The position numbers were made by a program, and so were the translations under genes. Of a DNA stretch of 37,669 bases, positions 28,291-37,669 are shown piece after piece. Below the pieces are notes generated by a model that searched no databases, was not told the DNA's origin, and saw only the letters and a program-made list of their open reading frames with translations. Source of the stretch: Reticulitermes lucifugus (lineage: Eukaryota > Arthropoda > Insecta > Blattodea > Rhinotermitidae); assembly GCA_026260175.1 (NCBI GenBank), contig JAKCWW010000566.1:25005-62673 (forward strand). The letters are read 5' to 3'. Positions within the stretch are counted from its first letter, which is position 1. Each line of letters begins with the position of its first letter.

Positions 28291-28959
28291 AATATAAAAT
28301 CACATATAAAAAAAGTATTAGTGGAATTTTAAAAATACTGTTTTAGACAGAGCCATTGTTGATGTAAATATTAATTCTTGATGTGTTTGGTAGGTCTGCA
28401 TTCTGGAATTGATGTATTTTTGAAGTAACTTCTTACAGTACTTGTGAGTCCCCTCTAATTCCAGGGGCTCTTGCAGTGTTACAACACATTGTACTTCTGA
28501 AATGTTGTACATAATAGTAGCTAGCCCATCTCATTCTGTTTGAGTATTCCACAATTATGTGTTGGTTGTAAAAACAAGGATTTTTTGCTGAGATTTCTGT
28601 GATGTAGGCCATTCAGTGCCTGTGTTTTGAGTGAAAGAATCATCTGACAAAAATGTAGGTATCATTGCTTTAGGTTGCCATCTTTCTGCAATTTAGGGAA
28701 ATAGAGGGTAAAATGTGAGGAGTAGCACTGTGTCGTGAAGATGCTTAATCTCACTTCACATTGAAGAGTCATGCTGTGATGCTTTGAAGATTTAAGAGGG
28801 AATTTGCCTTGCATGCCCAGCACGCTATTCACCGGGGATGCTGCACATTAGAATTACATTTATTGCTCTTTAAATCAAACTAGTGTGCCTGTGGGGTGGG
28901 GCAGATAAAACTGGCCTAAACTATTTTTCTCCATTTTCTATACCTGCTTTATAGCCAAT

Positions 28960-29055
28960 CCAGTCTTCTATCCACTGCTATAAAGTGGCCAGAACATGAA
29001 GCTGATATCTTATTTTTTCCTAGTGCCAAGGTCAGTAATGCATGGAGCTTTACCT
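28960..29055 (+). mobile_element. Degenerate SINE fragment
   Basis: TATAAAGTGGCCAGAACATG, AAGCTGATA, CCTAGTGCCAAGGTCAGTAATG and GCTTTACCT follow in the same order as the 3' half of the SINE at 23981-24260. Confidence 0.45.
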
Positions 29056-29991
29056 GTGCTTTCCATATACACCTTCTTGGCATGGTGCTTAGTCATGGAC
29101 AAGTTTAAATGTTTTCCGTAACCATAAAACAGTATATTTACTAAACTAGTGACCGCTAAAAATATCTGAAGATATGTACGTTGACAGAAAGAAATCTGAA
29201 AGCAATGTGTTTCATTTCTGGTAGTCAGTGCAGTTTTTATTAAACCTTCCACTTGTAATTAATTTCCAAATTTTCCTGCCTGCTGTCAAACATTTATGTC
29301 CATTTATGTAGTGTCACGTGGACTCCGTGCAAAATATGCCTGTTTTTATTCATCTTTAAAAGTATAGTTTATTTTACATTGTGCTGATATTCTGAATTTG
29401 TCAGTATCTGAGAAGGTATTTAAACAAGTTTTATTCCAGAGGGGTACATTTCCAGAAATAGTAATAAATTATGACATTAATAAATTATGACTTTATTAAA
29501 AGAAGAGAAAATACTTTCTCGAATTTTGCAATAATATATGTGTCTTGGTCTTAACTACTGTTTAAAGTAAATCACTTCATTAAATGTGTGCTTTAGAGTA
29601 CAGTAATACCGACATAATAATCAGGACATTGTGTCACCATTGTTAAACTTGTAATATTACATTATAATATTACATGTTTTCAGAAGTTGAAACTGCTACG
29701 ATTAGGCTGAAGTTATGTTAAAGTATCTGGCTGTCACAAAGCAGTGACTGTTGTGGCAGATGGTGACTAGCGGTGTGTGTTTCGTAGTGAATAAATAATG
29801 ATGACTTTTTTTTTGGCATCCACATAATGAACCAATATATTGAACTGTAATGTGATTGTACATGGTAACAGGTATCTTACCACATGTACATTTTGTAAAC
29901 CATATGCTTGGTTGTAGTCTTATCTTTACTTGTTAGAATATGTTGTAATTTATTTAATGGAATCAGAAACATTGTTACCTAGTATTCATCT

Positions 29992-29997
29992 AATAAA
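29992..29997 (+). terminator. Candidate distal poly(A) signal AATAAA
   Basis: CTAATAAAGCA in the intergenic region. It could serve a long Rop 3' UTR but is unsupported otherwise. Confidence 0.15.
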
Positions 29998-30069
29998 GCA
30001 AGATACTTATATTACAAGTAATGCATTTCATAGTACTCTCAGAAACATATCCCTCGCTTGAAGCCAAAC

Positions 30070-30230
30070 ATCACACTTCAGATGTGGCCATCCTGCCTTG
30101 TATTCATGTGGTTCTGGGTCCAAATCTTGGCCTACGGATTGGATATGCTAACTGACATTGTCTGAGTCTGCCCTGGCAAGTGTTACCTTACAACAAAACA
30201 CTTCCACTTCCATATTCTTTCCATTTAATC
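30070..30230 (+). mobile_element. Possible second SINE type, degenerate
   Basis: A box B-like GGTTCTGGGTCCAAATC near 30110 sits in a GC-richer patch that stands out from its surroundings. Evidence is thin. Confidence 0.25.
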
Positions 30231-30912
30231 ATTCACAGTTGTTTTGCAAGTCAATAAGTACGTAATACATCCAGTTGAAAAAATGTTGTTAAATAACAAA
30301 AGTATGAATAATACTCTCTTGAACAAGAAGTGACATTTGTTCTGTGTTTCATATGGTAAATTTCAGTCACATATCAACTCTTGTTAAAGGAATTGGTAGG
30401 AACTACCCTCCTGATAGTGCTTACCATTAAATGTAATTTTGATCCAGTTCAGTCCAGTTCATACTGTCATATTTTATTTGTTAACCTCTCTCTTTCCTGG
30501 TTCCTACTGCAGATATCATACAAAACAGCCAGAGATATATGGAATTTACTGCATACTCTTGCCAGTATTTATATGCCATAGATACACTATAGTAAATTAT
30601 ACGAGTATATGGTTGTGAGCAGTGCCTTCCTTTGTTTTATAGACAATTCAGTTTCTGTCTGTCTGTCACATGAATTACAACTCATACACATTTTCTTGTA
30701 GAACATTATACTTCGTCAGTTACACATGGTATTAAATATGTTAATATTACCATTATCTGTAAACCTTGTAGCGTTAAAGCAGTTCCTTTCCTGCTCACAA
30801 CAAGTAACAGTTCATGGGTTAACTTTGGTTACATAAATCTGCATGGAGCCTCTGAATGTAAATAAGATGTTATTGAATCCCATTCTGCTGATAAGACAAC
30901 TTTGAAGTAGTA

Positions 30913-30914
30913 GT

Positions 30915-30946
<32 letters not shown>
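30913..30946. repeat. (ATC)n microsatellite
   Basis: About eleven uninterrupted ATC/CAT triplets, upstream of Ass. Confidence 0.9.
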
Positions 30947-30947
<1 letters not shown>

Positions 30948-31598
30948 GGATAAGCTTCAGCTGTACTGACCTCTTGACCTTGACTGAAAGTAACAGCTAT
31001 CAACTGCAGAAAGCTTTATTTATAGTTTATGCTGGTTGAGTGCAGCAGATATAACTTATGGTAAGTGTGTGCTTTGTTTCACAGAATTTGTTGTTACACA
31101 CTGTGCTTCAGTAAAATCTATTCTCAATACTCTTTATGCAGAATTCTGCATGGGCATGAGTTGCAGAAATGTTTGGCAAACTTTCAAAATGGCATAAAAA
31201 AGTAAATCACAAAAACTTAATTCATGGTCTTGCATAATAGTGACAGTAAACAACTACCACAGTTTTCTTGAAAATGTTAACGTTTGCTTGAGGCATGTTT
31301 TCCTTTAGGAGTGTGGTTTGATAGACACCAACATTTTGGAGTAACCTGCAATGTCCATCTTCAGCATATATGGTAGTATCTTGAAATACATCATGAACAC
31401 CTTTTTTTTTTTAATTCTTACCTCCTCACTGTTTGCAATATCTATCAATCACATTCAATGCTACTTAACTTGTGCTGTGAAACTGTTTTATTATATAGCC
31501 TAGTAATATTAATAGTTTCTGTTTTTAATAATAGAGCTATTCTGTGCTGCTGAGACTCAGTTTCTCTGATCTGCTTAACTTGCATAATGATATAGGCA

Positions 31599-31706
31599 AT
31601 GAGCATGTCAAAGGAAACTGTGGTGCTGGCATATAGTGGTGGACTGGACACATCCTGTATCCTGCTGTGGCTCGTAGAGCAAGGTTATAATGTGGTTGCC
31701 TACATG
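31599..31706 (+). CDS. Ass: Ass exon 1 (P-loop)
   Basis: 36 codons, [20 protein letters not shown] to NVVAYM, with the PP-loop motif that binds ATP phosphates. Donor atg|gtaagt. The exact 5' end of the exon is uncertain because tatag at 31591-31595 could be an acceptor. Confidence 0.94.
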
Positions 31707-34700
31707 GTAAGTTCACTATTCAGTTGCGCATATTCACAAACATTTAGTTCTGAAAACAAATTGGGAACATTTGTTGTTCACTGTAGTTTTATATTTAGTA
31801 CACTAAGTGAACTAACAATGGAGAAGCTGCGCGATTTGAGATTCTCACATTGGTGTTGTTGAAGATTCCATTCTTCTGGGATTTGTCATTGTGTTGTTGG
31901 CTGAGTAGGATTTTGATGCTTTGAAGGATTGTATAGCCTTCACCTTTAGGGTCGAACAGTCCTAGAGGAATTACCATGTGGCGAAAGGAGTGTGTGTTGT
32001 GGTTGTGGTAGCAGGCGGCCAGTGAGGGTGGTGAGCCAATAGAGGTGATAATGGAAGGGGCCTCGGTGTACTGGCCGAGAGGTTGGGTGTGAGGGTAAGG
32101 TGTAGAAAGAAATTATTCTTTTTATTTCGCCTCTTATTATTTCAATCTAATTTGTTTCTATAATTTTATTTATTTAGGGTTTAATATCTAATTTTATTTT
32201 TACATCTTCACTTTTTCTATTTTGTTTGATTTGTTTGTATGGCTTACCCTCATTCTCAACCTCCCTGTCAGTACACCACAGCCTCTTCCACTACCACCCC
32301 TATTGGCTGGCCACCCTCACTGGCTGTCTTCTACCAGAATCAGCTATACTTACATAACTCACAATTTTTGCTTTTGATGTGGCTATTCTGCCTGGATTGC
32401 TTGACCCTAAAGATGAAGGCACTATGATCTTTCAAAACACTGGGTACCATTCATCCAATGACACAGTGTGACATCCCAGAAGATGGAATCTTCAAAGGGG
32501 CAGTTACATCTATTTATCTGTTCTTACATTTGCACATGCTTTATTGCATGAACTACATGGTGGGAATGGGGAACATTAGGTACCGATATCACAACCTGGA
32601 ACATAACTGTGAGTTCTTAAGTAAACACTTTTAGTTCAACGTAAAGTTCAGTGAAGAAGTCTTGATGTCTGCTTTCTGTCAAGTGCCAAGGCTATGAAGA
32701 AACATAAATTAATAATGAAGTTGCCTATTCATCTTTTATGTTTCTTCACAGCCTCATCACGTGACGGAAAGCAGATATCAAGAATTCTGCACAGAACTTA
32801 ACACTGAATTAAACGTTTTTTGTGAAGGACTAAACTCTGTATTATTATTTTTCAGGCGAATATTGGCCAAGAAGATGACTTTGAAGAAGCAAGAAAAAAG
32901 GCGTTGAAAATAGGTGCTTCTAAGGTAAAGTACTCTGTTACACTGAAACTTTAACTCAGAAGTGGGTAGTTATGTTACTGAAGAGCTTACAGAGCCTTGG
33001 CCCCTCCACAAACACACACAACTGAAGTTAAAAAATACTTTAATTTGTGATCAATTATTTGCACTAAGAGTGTATTTTATAGATAAATCACAACATATGA
33101 AATATTATCAATAATTACTTTATACATAATAGCTTACTTTGAATAGTACTCATGTGAGTTCACTTGATTTTTGCAGGTGGTGATTGATGATGTGAGAAAC
33201 AAGTTTGTAAAAGATTTCATCTGGCCTGCTGTGAGTGCTGGCCTGATCTATGAATCGCGTTATCTCTTGGGAACATCCCTGGCCCGTCCCTGTATTTCTC
33301 AGGGATTGGTCCATGTGGCACGTCAAGAAAAGGCGCAATTCATTTCCCATGGTGCGACAGGCAAGGGAAACGATCAAGTTCGTTTTGAGCTGAGTTGCTA
33401 CTCACTGTGGCCACAAGTGAAGGTGAATGTCACATATTCCGAAGCAATAATTATGTGACTAGGTTGGCGGCCTACCAACTCTAGTACAAGCCTGCACTGC
33501 TTCCATTGCATGACATTCAGATTTCTGTTTACCACAGTTCCACTCACCTCCGTCTAGTGCTGGGGTTAAGAACGAGTGGAGATACGTCTACTCACCACAT
33601 ATGCCATCATGGCTTAGACAGGGAAAAACTTACTTTACTTTACCTTTCACATTTGCTAATAAATTTGTAGATACTTATCATCACTTTGGGACGTCCATTA
33701 AAATTACTTTATTCATCTGCTTGTATGCATGAAATAACTAGAGAACTGCTGAATGTATCTTCATAAAAATTGTCACTGGACAATTTTATGAAGAGTAGGT
33801 GTGCCATTTAAATATTCATTTAGATCGGACAATTTTAACAACCACTTTACATGAAGACCTAAATGCTTGCAGAGGCAACTCGAAACACAATTTGGGAAAG
33901 ACCACACTTTGGAGAAAGGCCAAATTAGTGTCTTACTAGGATATAGGGAAGATCTGCACAGACAATTACAACCACGTTTAATTGTACCACTGTTGCTACA
34001 ATATGAGATAAACCTGCACTATCTGGAGCACCATATTTCTTTTCTTAGTACAGGGACTGTTAGGCAAGGCAATGAGATTATTGTATGTCATTCATTATTC
34101 GTGCTGCTGAACATGCCTGTTAAGTGTGTGCTGTATGCCTTTACTTTATTGGTTTACTACACATGGTGCAGAGCAGTGATTCCGAAAGCCTGTAACTTCA
34201 CTCTTTTTCTGGCCCTCACGTCCACAGTGTGACAAATGATATTATGATGTTAAGCACAACTGGTACCAACTCGGATGGTCAGTGTTCCTACAGGACAGGT
34301 GGAAGATCGCCTATGCTGATCTTCTGTGCGTAATATTTTACCTTTCGTTACTTCTGTATCTCAGCTACAGTATCCTACTTGGAACTTTTTGTTATTCATT
34401 ATACCAAAGTAACAGACCAAATTTTACAAACATTTCTTGCATGACTTACAGGTGTTAGCTCCTTGGAGGATCGAAAGTTTCATAAAAAGGTTCCAGGGTC
34501 GTCAGGATCTGATCCAATATGCAGCAAGTCATGGTATTCCTGTGCCAGTAACAAAAAAAGAGCCTTGGAGTATGGATGCGAACCTTATGCATATCAGGTC
34601 AGACAGTGAAAGCAATATTTGTCTTGTCCAATGTGTACCTTACTTCTGCAGTTAATTAAAACAAAATGGGTACGAAAAAGGTGGGAAAGTATACTCCAGT

Positions 34701-37559
34701 TTCACAGAGTACCCATATATTTCAAATGCTTGATTTGTGATTGTGTATTCCTCACTGTGTTTGATGCCTCTTTAGAGTAGATATGAATCCATTGCTGTAA
34801 AGGCCGTGACACCACAGTTTCCATACTGCAGTCAAGAACGCTTTTCATCATATGTATATCATATGTATGTATATATATACTACATACATTTTCTTTTCAA
34901 ATAAAAGAAAGTTATTTTATAAGCAACATTTTGTAAGATGGGCCACTGTGAAGGACACTAATAAATTCAAGTTCAGCTTCATGTCAAGTAGAGAGTTTTA
35001 CTGGACTGATACAAACCAAAATTACATCTGTCTGACAAGTGTTAATGCAGACAGCAATACCAAATTTCATTAATATCTGTTGAACAGTTTTGGAGATGAA
35101 ATATGCAGATGGATAGACATAACCATTCCGTTGTTTGTTAATTTTATGAATTGTAAACATAATATAAAAATTATATGAAATATAATATTTAGGGTATAAA
35201 ATTAAATTGACACGCTGAAAATGACATGTTTGTACAGACAAATAGAACCATCCTGTACAAAATTATGCAAAACGTATGACACTTGATGCTTTCAGAGCAG
35301 TCGCTATTCATTGTAATATTTTGGGTGTAACACAACATCAAAATGATGAATATTATACGCATACATATACAGAGGAACTTGTTGCCGCCTTCTTTAAGAG
35401 AGATCACGAGGAATTTGCTGTCTCCTCATTCAGGAAGGCAGTTGGTTACTCCAAAATGCTGTTTCCTTTCAGAAATGACCAAAATACTTTACAATGAATG
35501 AACAATTTAAATTGAGGAAGATGTTGAGTAACTAGGTCAGTACTAGTTGCAATTGGTCTGTTCTGTGTTAACTCAGTTTATGCTATTACATTACATGTCT
35601 ATAGCTATGAATCCGGAGTGCTGGAGGATCCAGCTGAACCAGCCCCTGCTGAAATATTTCTGATGACTTTTCATCCTCAAGACGCCCCTGAAACACCCTG
35701 CAAGCTGCAGATCAACTTTGAACACGGTATTGTCGAATATTGTGCAGAGATTAAAGTTTCCAGTTTTCTTAAAATATATTATGTCATTGATTTATAATTT
35801 GTTTAACAGACCTGTCAATATATATCGGCAAACACAGCATAAGTTGGTAGGAACAATACTAATTAATATACTATAAAGTATATGGAAAGATGCAGTCGCT
35901 GCATAATTGAATATCTATCCTGGAATTTGTTTGGAGATGTTTGTAGAAACCATGAAAGACCCCATTTGGTATAGTTTGTGTCAGGCCGGGATCTGTACCT
36001 GGTACCTCTTTAATATAACAAGAAGTGCTACTTGAGCCAACTTGCGTTGTTTTAAAATTATGTTGCAGAGTATATGTGGCTGAAACACAGAGGTAGTAGC
36101 AAGGAAAATGGAGAGTAATTTGCGGTATATTCTTTGTTTCGCTTAGCAGCTCTTATGTGTTCCCAGGCATACCAGTCAGCATACAGAATTTGACAAAGGG
36201 TGGACCAGTGGAAACGGATCCTCTGCAGCTGTTCACTGTTCTGAACCAGCTTGGAGGACAGCATGGTGTCGGTCGGATTGACATTGTTGAGAATCGGTTC
36301 ATTGGGCTGAAAGTAAGCGTCTGAGTGATTCTGTGACTTTCGAGATGAAGTAGGATTATCAGTTATCAATAAATAATAAAATCTATAAACAGAAATAGCA
36401 AGACCATTAGGACTGAATTCACAAAACCAGAATACAGAAGCTGCATCAGCAATATGAATGACAGGACAGAAGAAAACAGGGATGTCCTAAAGAAGGTGAA
36501 AGAAATGCCTTTAGTCTGTGTAAGTGGCTATGCAAAGAGCCCAAACTGTTATGATGATGATGATGATGATGACAATGATGACGACCATATTCGTAGGTGT
36601 GAAATGTCTAGGATATTTCACATTGTTGACACCGTGCATCTTCATCATATTAAATTAAGTTTCAGACTTTCAACAAAAAAACCCCCTGACGATGATCCTA
36701 GGATCGAAACACGTGTAGGGGTATAATTTTAACAATTATAATAAAGCTACAATAAAAGTGGTTTTAGTTGTGCATCAGTTAGTCTGAAACTTAATTTAAT
36801 AAGTCTAGGATATTGTTGGAAGAAACCTGATTTGTTAGTTATTTCATGATAATCTATCAAGTATATGACTGGGAAATATGAAATAAAATACACAATAATT
36901 AAGAATTATGAATCCAGAGACTTGGGAGAATATTGTCATGGCCTACCATAAATACCGTCTTAAAATTTGTTGAAGGGACTGAGGAAACCCATGGGCAACT
37001 TGGAACATTCTACCTTTAGCAAGGATTCAAACCAGGGACTTCCTGAATCTTTGTATGAGATTTCTTAAGTATGGGTCAGATACATCAATTCATGCTCAGT
37101 TGCTCAGTTTTCTGAGGAAAGGTTTTATTAATGAAAAAAATGTACAAATTAAAAAAACTTGCTAATGCAAAAATTAATGTTCAGTATACAAGGGGGGGGG
37201 GTTAAAATGCAGTTTTTGTTCACGGATTTTCTTTTAAATCCTCCCAAGAAATAACACTGTGAATGTAACATTACATTGATTATAAGATATTTACAATTTA
37301 TGTGTTCATACCTCTCCCTCCCATTTGGCCTAGTCACATATGCATATACTTCACAGTGCTGACTTTTCACTAAATAGAGTCAACTGTACTGTGTTGACTC
37401 CATGCTCATTCTGTTTACAGTCACGTGGTGTCTATGAGACGCCCGGTGGTACTGTCCTGCATACTGCGCACACAGATCTTGAGACTTTCTGTCTTGACCG
37501 AGAGGTGCTGCGTGTGAAGACATTCCTCCGAGACAAGATGGCGGACTATGTGTACAACG
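31599..37559 (+). CDS. Ass: Argininosuccinate synthase (5' seven coding exons, partial at window end)
   Basis: Exons 31599-31706, 32856-32924, 33177-33422, 34452-34597, 35605-35726, 36167-36312 and 37421-37559 join in frame to 976 nt, residues 1-325. Human ASS1 has 412, so about 85 residues lie beyond the window. Family knowledge: this cytosolic enzyme condenses citrulline and aspartate with ATP to argininosuccinate, AMP and PPi, for arginine synthesis or citrulline recycling. Seen in the sequence: the ATP-pyrophosphatase P-loop SGGLDTS at 13-19; [30 protein letters not shown] at 90-99; [20 protein letters not shown] from 116, a substrate-binding signature; [37 protein letters not shown] second in-frame ATG follows at codon 3. 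A tatag precedes the start by 3 nt, so a 5' UTR exon upstream is likely. Confidence 0.96.
31861..32493. mobile_element. Foldback-like element, ~240-bp arms
   Basis: Left arm 31861-32099 and right arm 32243-32493 are inverted copies sharing GAAGATTCCAT.CTTCTGGGAT, CCTTCA.CTTTAGGGTC, GCCAGTGAGGGTGG, AGCCAATAG and TGAGGGTAAG, with substitutions and small indels. The 143-bp spacer is AT-rich. It would fold into a long intronic hairpin in the Ass pre-mRNA. Confidence 0.8.
32627..32836. repeat. Inverted repeat adjoining the Ass exon 2 acceptor
   Basis: Left arm 32627-32707 and right arm 32734-32836 pair through TTAGTTCAACGT, TCTTGATGTCTGCTTTCTGT and GGCTATGAAGAAACATAAA, with mismatches and a small insertion. 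The right arm ends 20 nt before exon 2, over the likely branch-point region. Confidence 0.7.
32856..32924 (+). CDS. Ass: Ass exon 2
   Basis: 23 codons, [20 protein letters not shown] then ASK. Phase 0 on both sides. Acceptor attattattttcag, donor aag|gtaaag. An inverted repeat ends about 20 nt upstream. Confidence 0.96.
33177..33422 (+). CDS. Ass: Ass exon 3 (substrate-binding core)
   Basis: Residues 60-141, [33 protein letters not shown], and [20 protein letters not shown]. Phase 0. Acceptor atttttgcag, donor aag|gtgaat. Confidence 0.97.
33423..34451 (+). other. Ass intron 3
   Basis: Contains a SINE 3' end at 33536-33647. An open 121-codon stretch at 33867-34232 follows a cag but resembles nothing I know and lacks any support. 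Confidence 0.7.
33536..33647 (+). mobile_element. SINE 3' fragment
   Basis: CGTCTAGTGCTGGGGTTAAG, GAGTGGAGATACGTCTACTC and a TTACTTTACTTTACCTTT tail parallel the 3' part of the SINE at 23981-24260. Confidence 0.55.
34452..34597 (+). CDS. Ass: Ass exon 4
   Basis: Residues 142-189 plus two bases of S190: [20 protein letters not shown], then [20 protein letters not shown]. Acceptor gacttacag, donor ag|gtcaga. Confidence 0.96.
34598..35604 (+). other. Ass intron 4
   Basis: A TATATG/TATATA-rich patch lies at about 34850-34890. The stretch 35050-35080 (ATACCAAATTTCATTAATAT) resembles 9833-9850. Otherwise nothing recognised. Confidence 0.6.
35605..35726 (+). CDS. Ass: Ass exon 5
   Basis: Residues 190-230, [20 protein letters not shown] then CKLQINFEH. 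This is the less conserved part of the enzyme. Acceptor tgtctatag, donor g|gtattg, phase 1 out. Confidence 0.95.
35727..36166 (+). other. Ass intron 5
   Basis: 440 nt; nothing recognised. Confidence 0.75.
36167..36312 (+). CDS. Ass: Ass exon 6
   Basis: Residues 231-279, including [20 protein letters not shown] and IGLK, part of the conserved synthetase/multimerisation domain. Acceptor gtgttcccag, donor aaa|gtaagc. Confidence 0.96.
36618..36802 (+). mobile_element. Short hammerhead-bearing retroelement with 12-bp target duplication
   Basis: The perfect direct repeat GTCTAGGATATT at 36606-36617 and 36803-36814 brackets a 185-bp insert. It starts with TCACATTGTTGACACCGTGC, the family head. It carries a perfect 20-bp inverted repeat (36649-36668 with 36781-36800) around a hammerhead core, and ends in the family tail (TTGTGCATCAGTTAG). 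Compact and well preserved, hence fairly recent. Likely a non-autonomous Penelope-like or retrozyme-like copy. Confidence 0.75.
36682..36721 (+). ncRNA. Hammerhead-ribozyme-like motif HHR3
   Basis: CCCC, CTGACGA (the C at variable position 7 is allowed), T, palindromic stem II GATCCTAGGATC, GAAA, palindromic stem III ACACGTGT, A at the cleavage position, GGGG closing stem I with CCCC. Short palindromic stem III is typical of hammerheads that work as dimers. It lies in sense orientation within an Ass intron. Confidence 0.6.
37421..37559 (+). CDS. Ass: Ass exon 7 (last one in window)
   Basis: Residues 280-325, [20 protein letters not shown], then [20 protein letters not shown] and YN. Acceptor ctgtttacag, donor g|gtaatg. 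The reading frame continues in exons outside the window. Confidence 0.95.
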
Positions 37560-37603
37560 GTAATGACATGAATTTAGACGTGGTAATGTCTGTGGTCCGC
37601 CGA

Positions 37604-37669
37604 TCTCAGTGGCCGTGCGGTCTAAGACGTGGGTCTTCGGCCGCTCGCTTACTAGGATCGCGGGTTCGA
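37604..37669 (+). mobile_element. tRNA-derived SINE head, cut by window end
   Basis: TCTCAGTGGCCGTGCGGTCT resembles a tRNA D-arm/box A, and GGGTTCGA at the very end is box B. The roughly 58-nt spacing is that of a long-variable-arm (Leu/Ser-type) tRNA. It lies about 45 nt into an Ass intron. A true tRNA gene cannot be excluded since the 3' half is missing, but a SINE is likelier. Confidence 0.6.

Larger units (their letters stand above)
23269..31598 (+). other. Rop 3' UTR and intergenic region
   Basis: 8.3 kb with no ORF I recognise. It contains the Rop 3' UTR (end unknown), any Ass promoter and 5' UTR exon, and the repeats listed separately. The rest is AT-rich sequence, with G runs at 25555-25568 and a palindromic CATACATGTACATACATGTATG near 26315. 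Confidence 0.7.
31707..32855 (+). other. Ass intron 1
   Basis: Most of it is two separate inverted-repeat structures, 31861-32493 and 32627-32836. No gene. Confidence 0.8.
36313..37420 (+). other. Ass intron 6
   Basis: Contains a (GAT)n run at 36551-36571, the hammerhead insertion 36618-36802 and a G run near 37192-37201. Nothing else recognised. Confidence 0.75.

Noticed and set aside
33867-34232. 121-codon open frame in Ass intron 3
   Set aside because: No family resemblance, no donor that would join it in frame with Ass, and it lies between two well-defined exons.
36551-36571. Aspartate-rich coding stretch
   Set aside because: It is a (GAT)n microsatellite in an intron.
37604-37669. A genuine tRNA gene
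   Set aside because: Acceptor stem and 3' half are outside the window, and the body resembles a SINE head; kept as SINE with that caveat.
1-37669. CRISPR array, prokaryotic operons or a defence system
   Set aside because: Spliced genes, LINE/SINE/mariner relics and AT-rich introns show eukaryotic nuclear DNA; no regularly spaced repeats with unique spacers.

Overview
This is a window of insect nuclear DNA, AT-rich, with long introns and many transposon relics. Two conserved eukaryotic genes lie on the + strand, both split by GT-AG introns that keep the reading frame throughout. The mixture of repeats looks to me like Blattodea (cockroach or termite). That is an impression from repeat style and large introns, not a proof; the gene sequences only establish an insect or close arthropod.

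Positions 953-23268 hold the complete coding region of Rop, the insect syntaxin-binding protein of the Sec1/Munc18 family. It has 12 coding positions and gives 585 residues. Position 4 is present twice: exons 4a (7777-7880) and 4b (11355-11458) are both 104 nt, have the same phase and are paralogous. Using both, or neither, shifts the frame into a stop codon, so they behave as mutually exclusive exons. They encode the segment that in rat Munc18-1 forms the syntaxin N-peptide pocket.

Positions 23269-31598 hold no recognisable gene, only repeats and candidate poly(A) signals. Positions 31599-37559 hold the first seven coding exons of argininosuccinate synthase, about 325 of roughly 410 residues; the rest lies beyond the window. 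The last bases are the head of a tRNA-derived SINE.

The repeats include a family with hammerhead-ribozyme-like cores (CTGANGA, stem II, GAAAC, palindromic stem III, complementary stem I). Copies lie at 15637-16903 (a large inverted repeat around a 783-N gap, with 10-bp flanking duplications), at 10908-11043 and at 36618-36802 (12-bp duplications). A related hairpin without the core lies at 6686-6879 (12-bp duplications), and there is a degenerate core at 15500. The architecture fits Penelope-like elements, whose pLTRs are known to carry hammerheads. Other repeats are LINE fragments, a mariner relic, TIR/MITE-like elements, three further large inverted repeats, and SINEs ending in TTTACC repeats.

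I recognise no bacterial-type system, CRISPR array or operon. The two genes are functionally unrelated: vesicle exocytosis, and arginine/citrulline metabolism.
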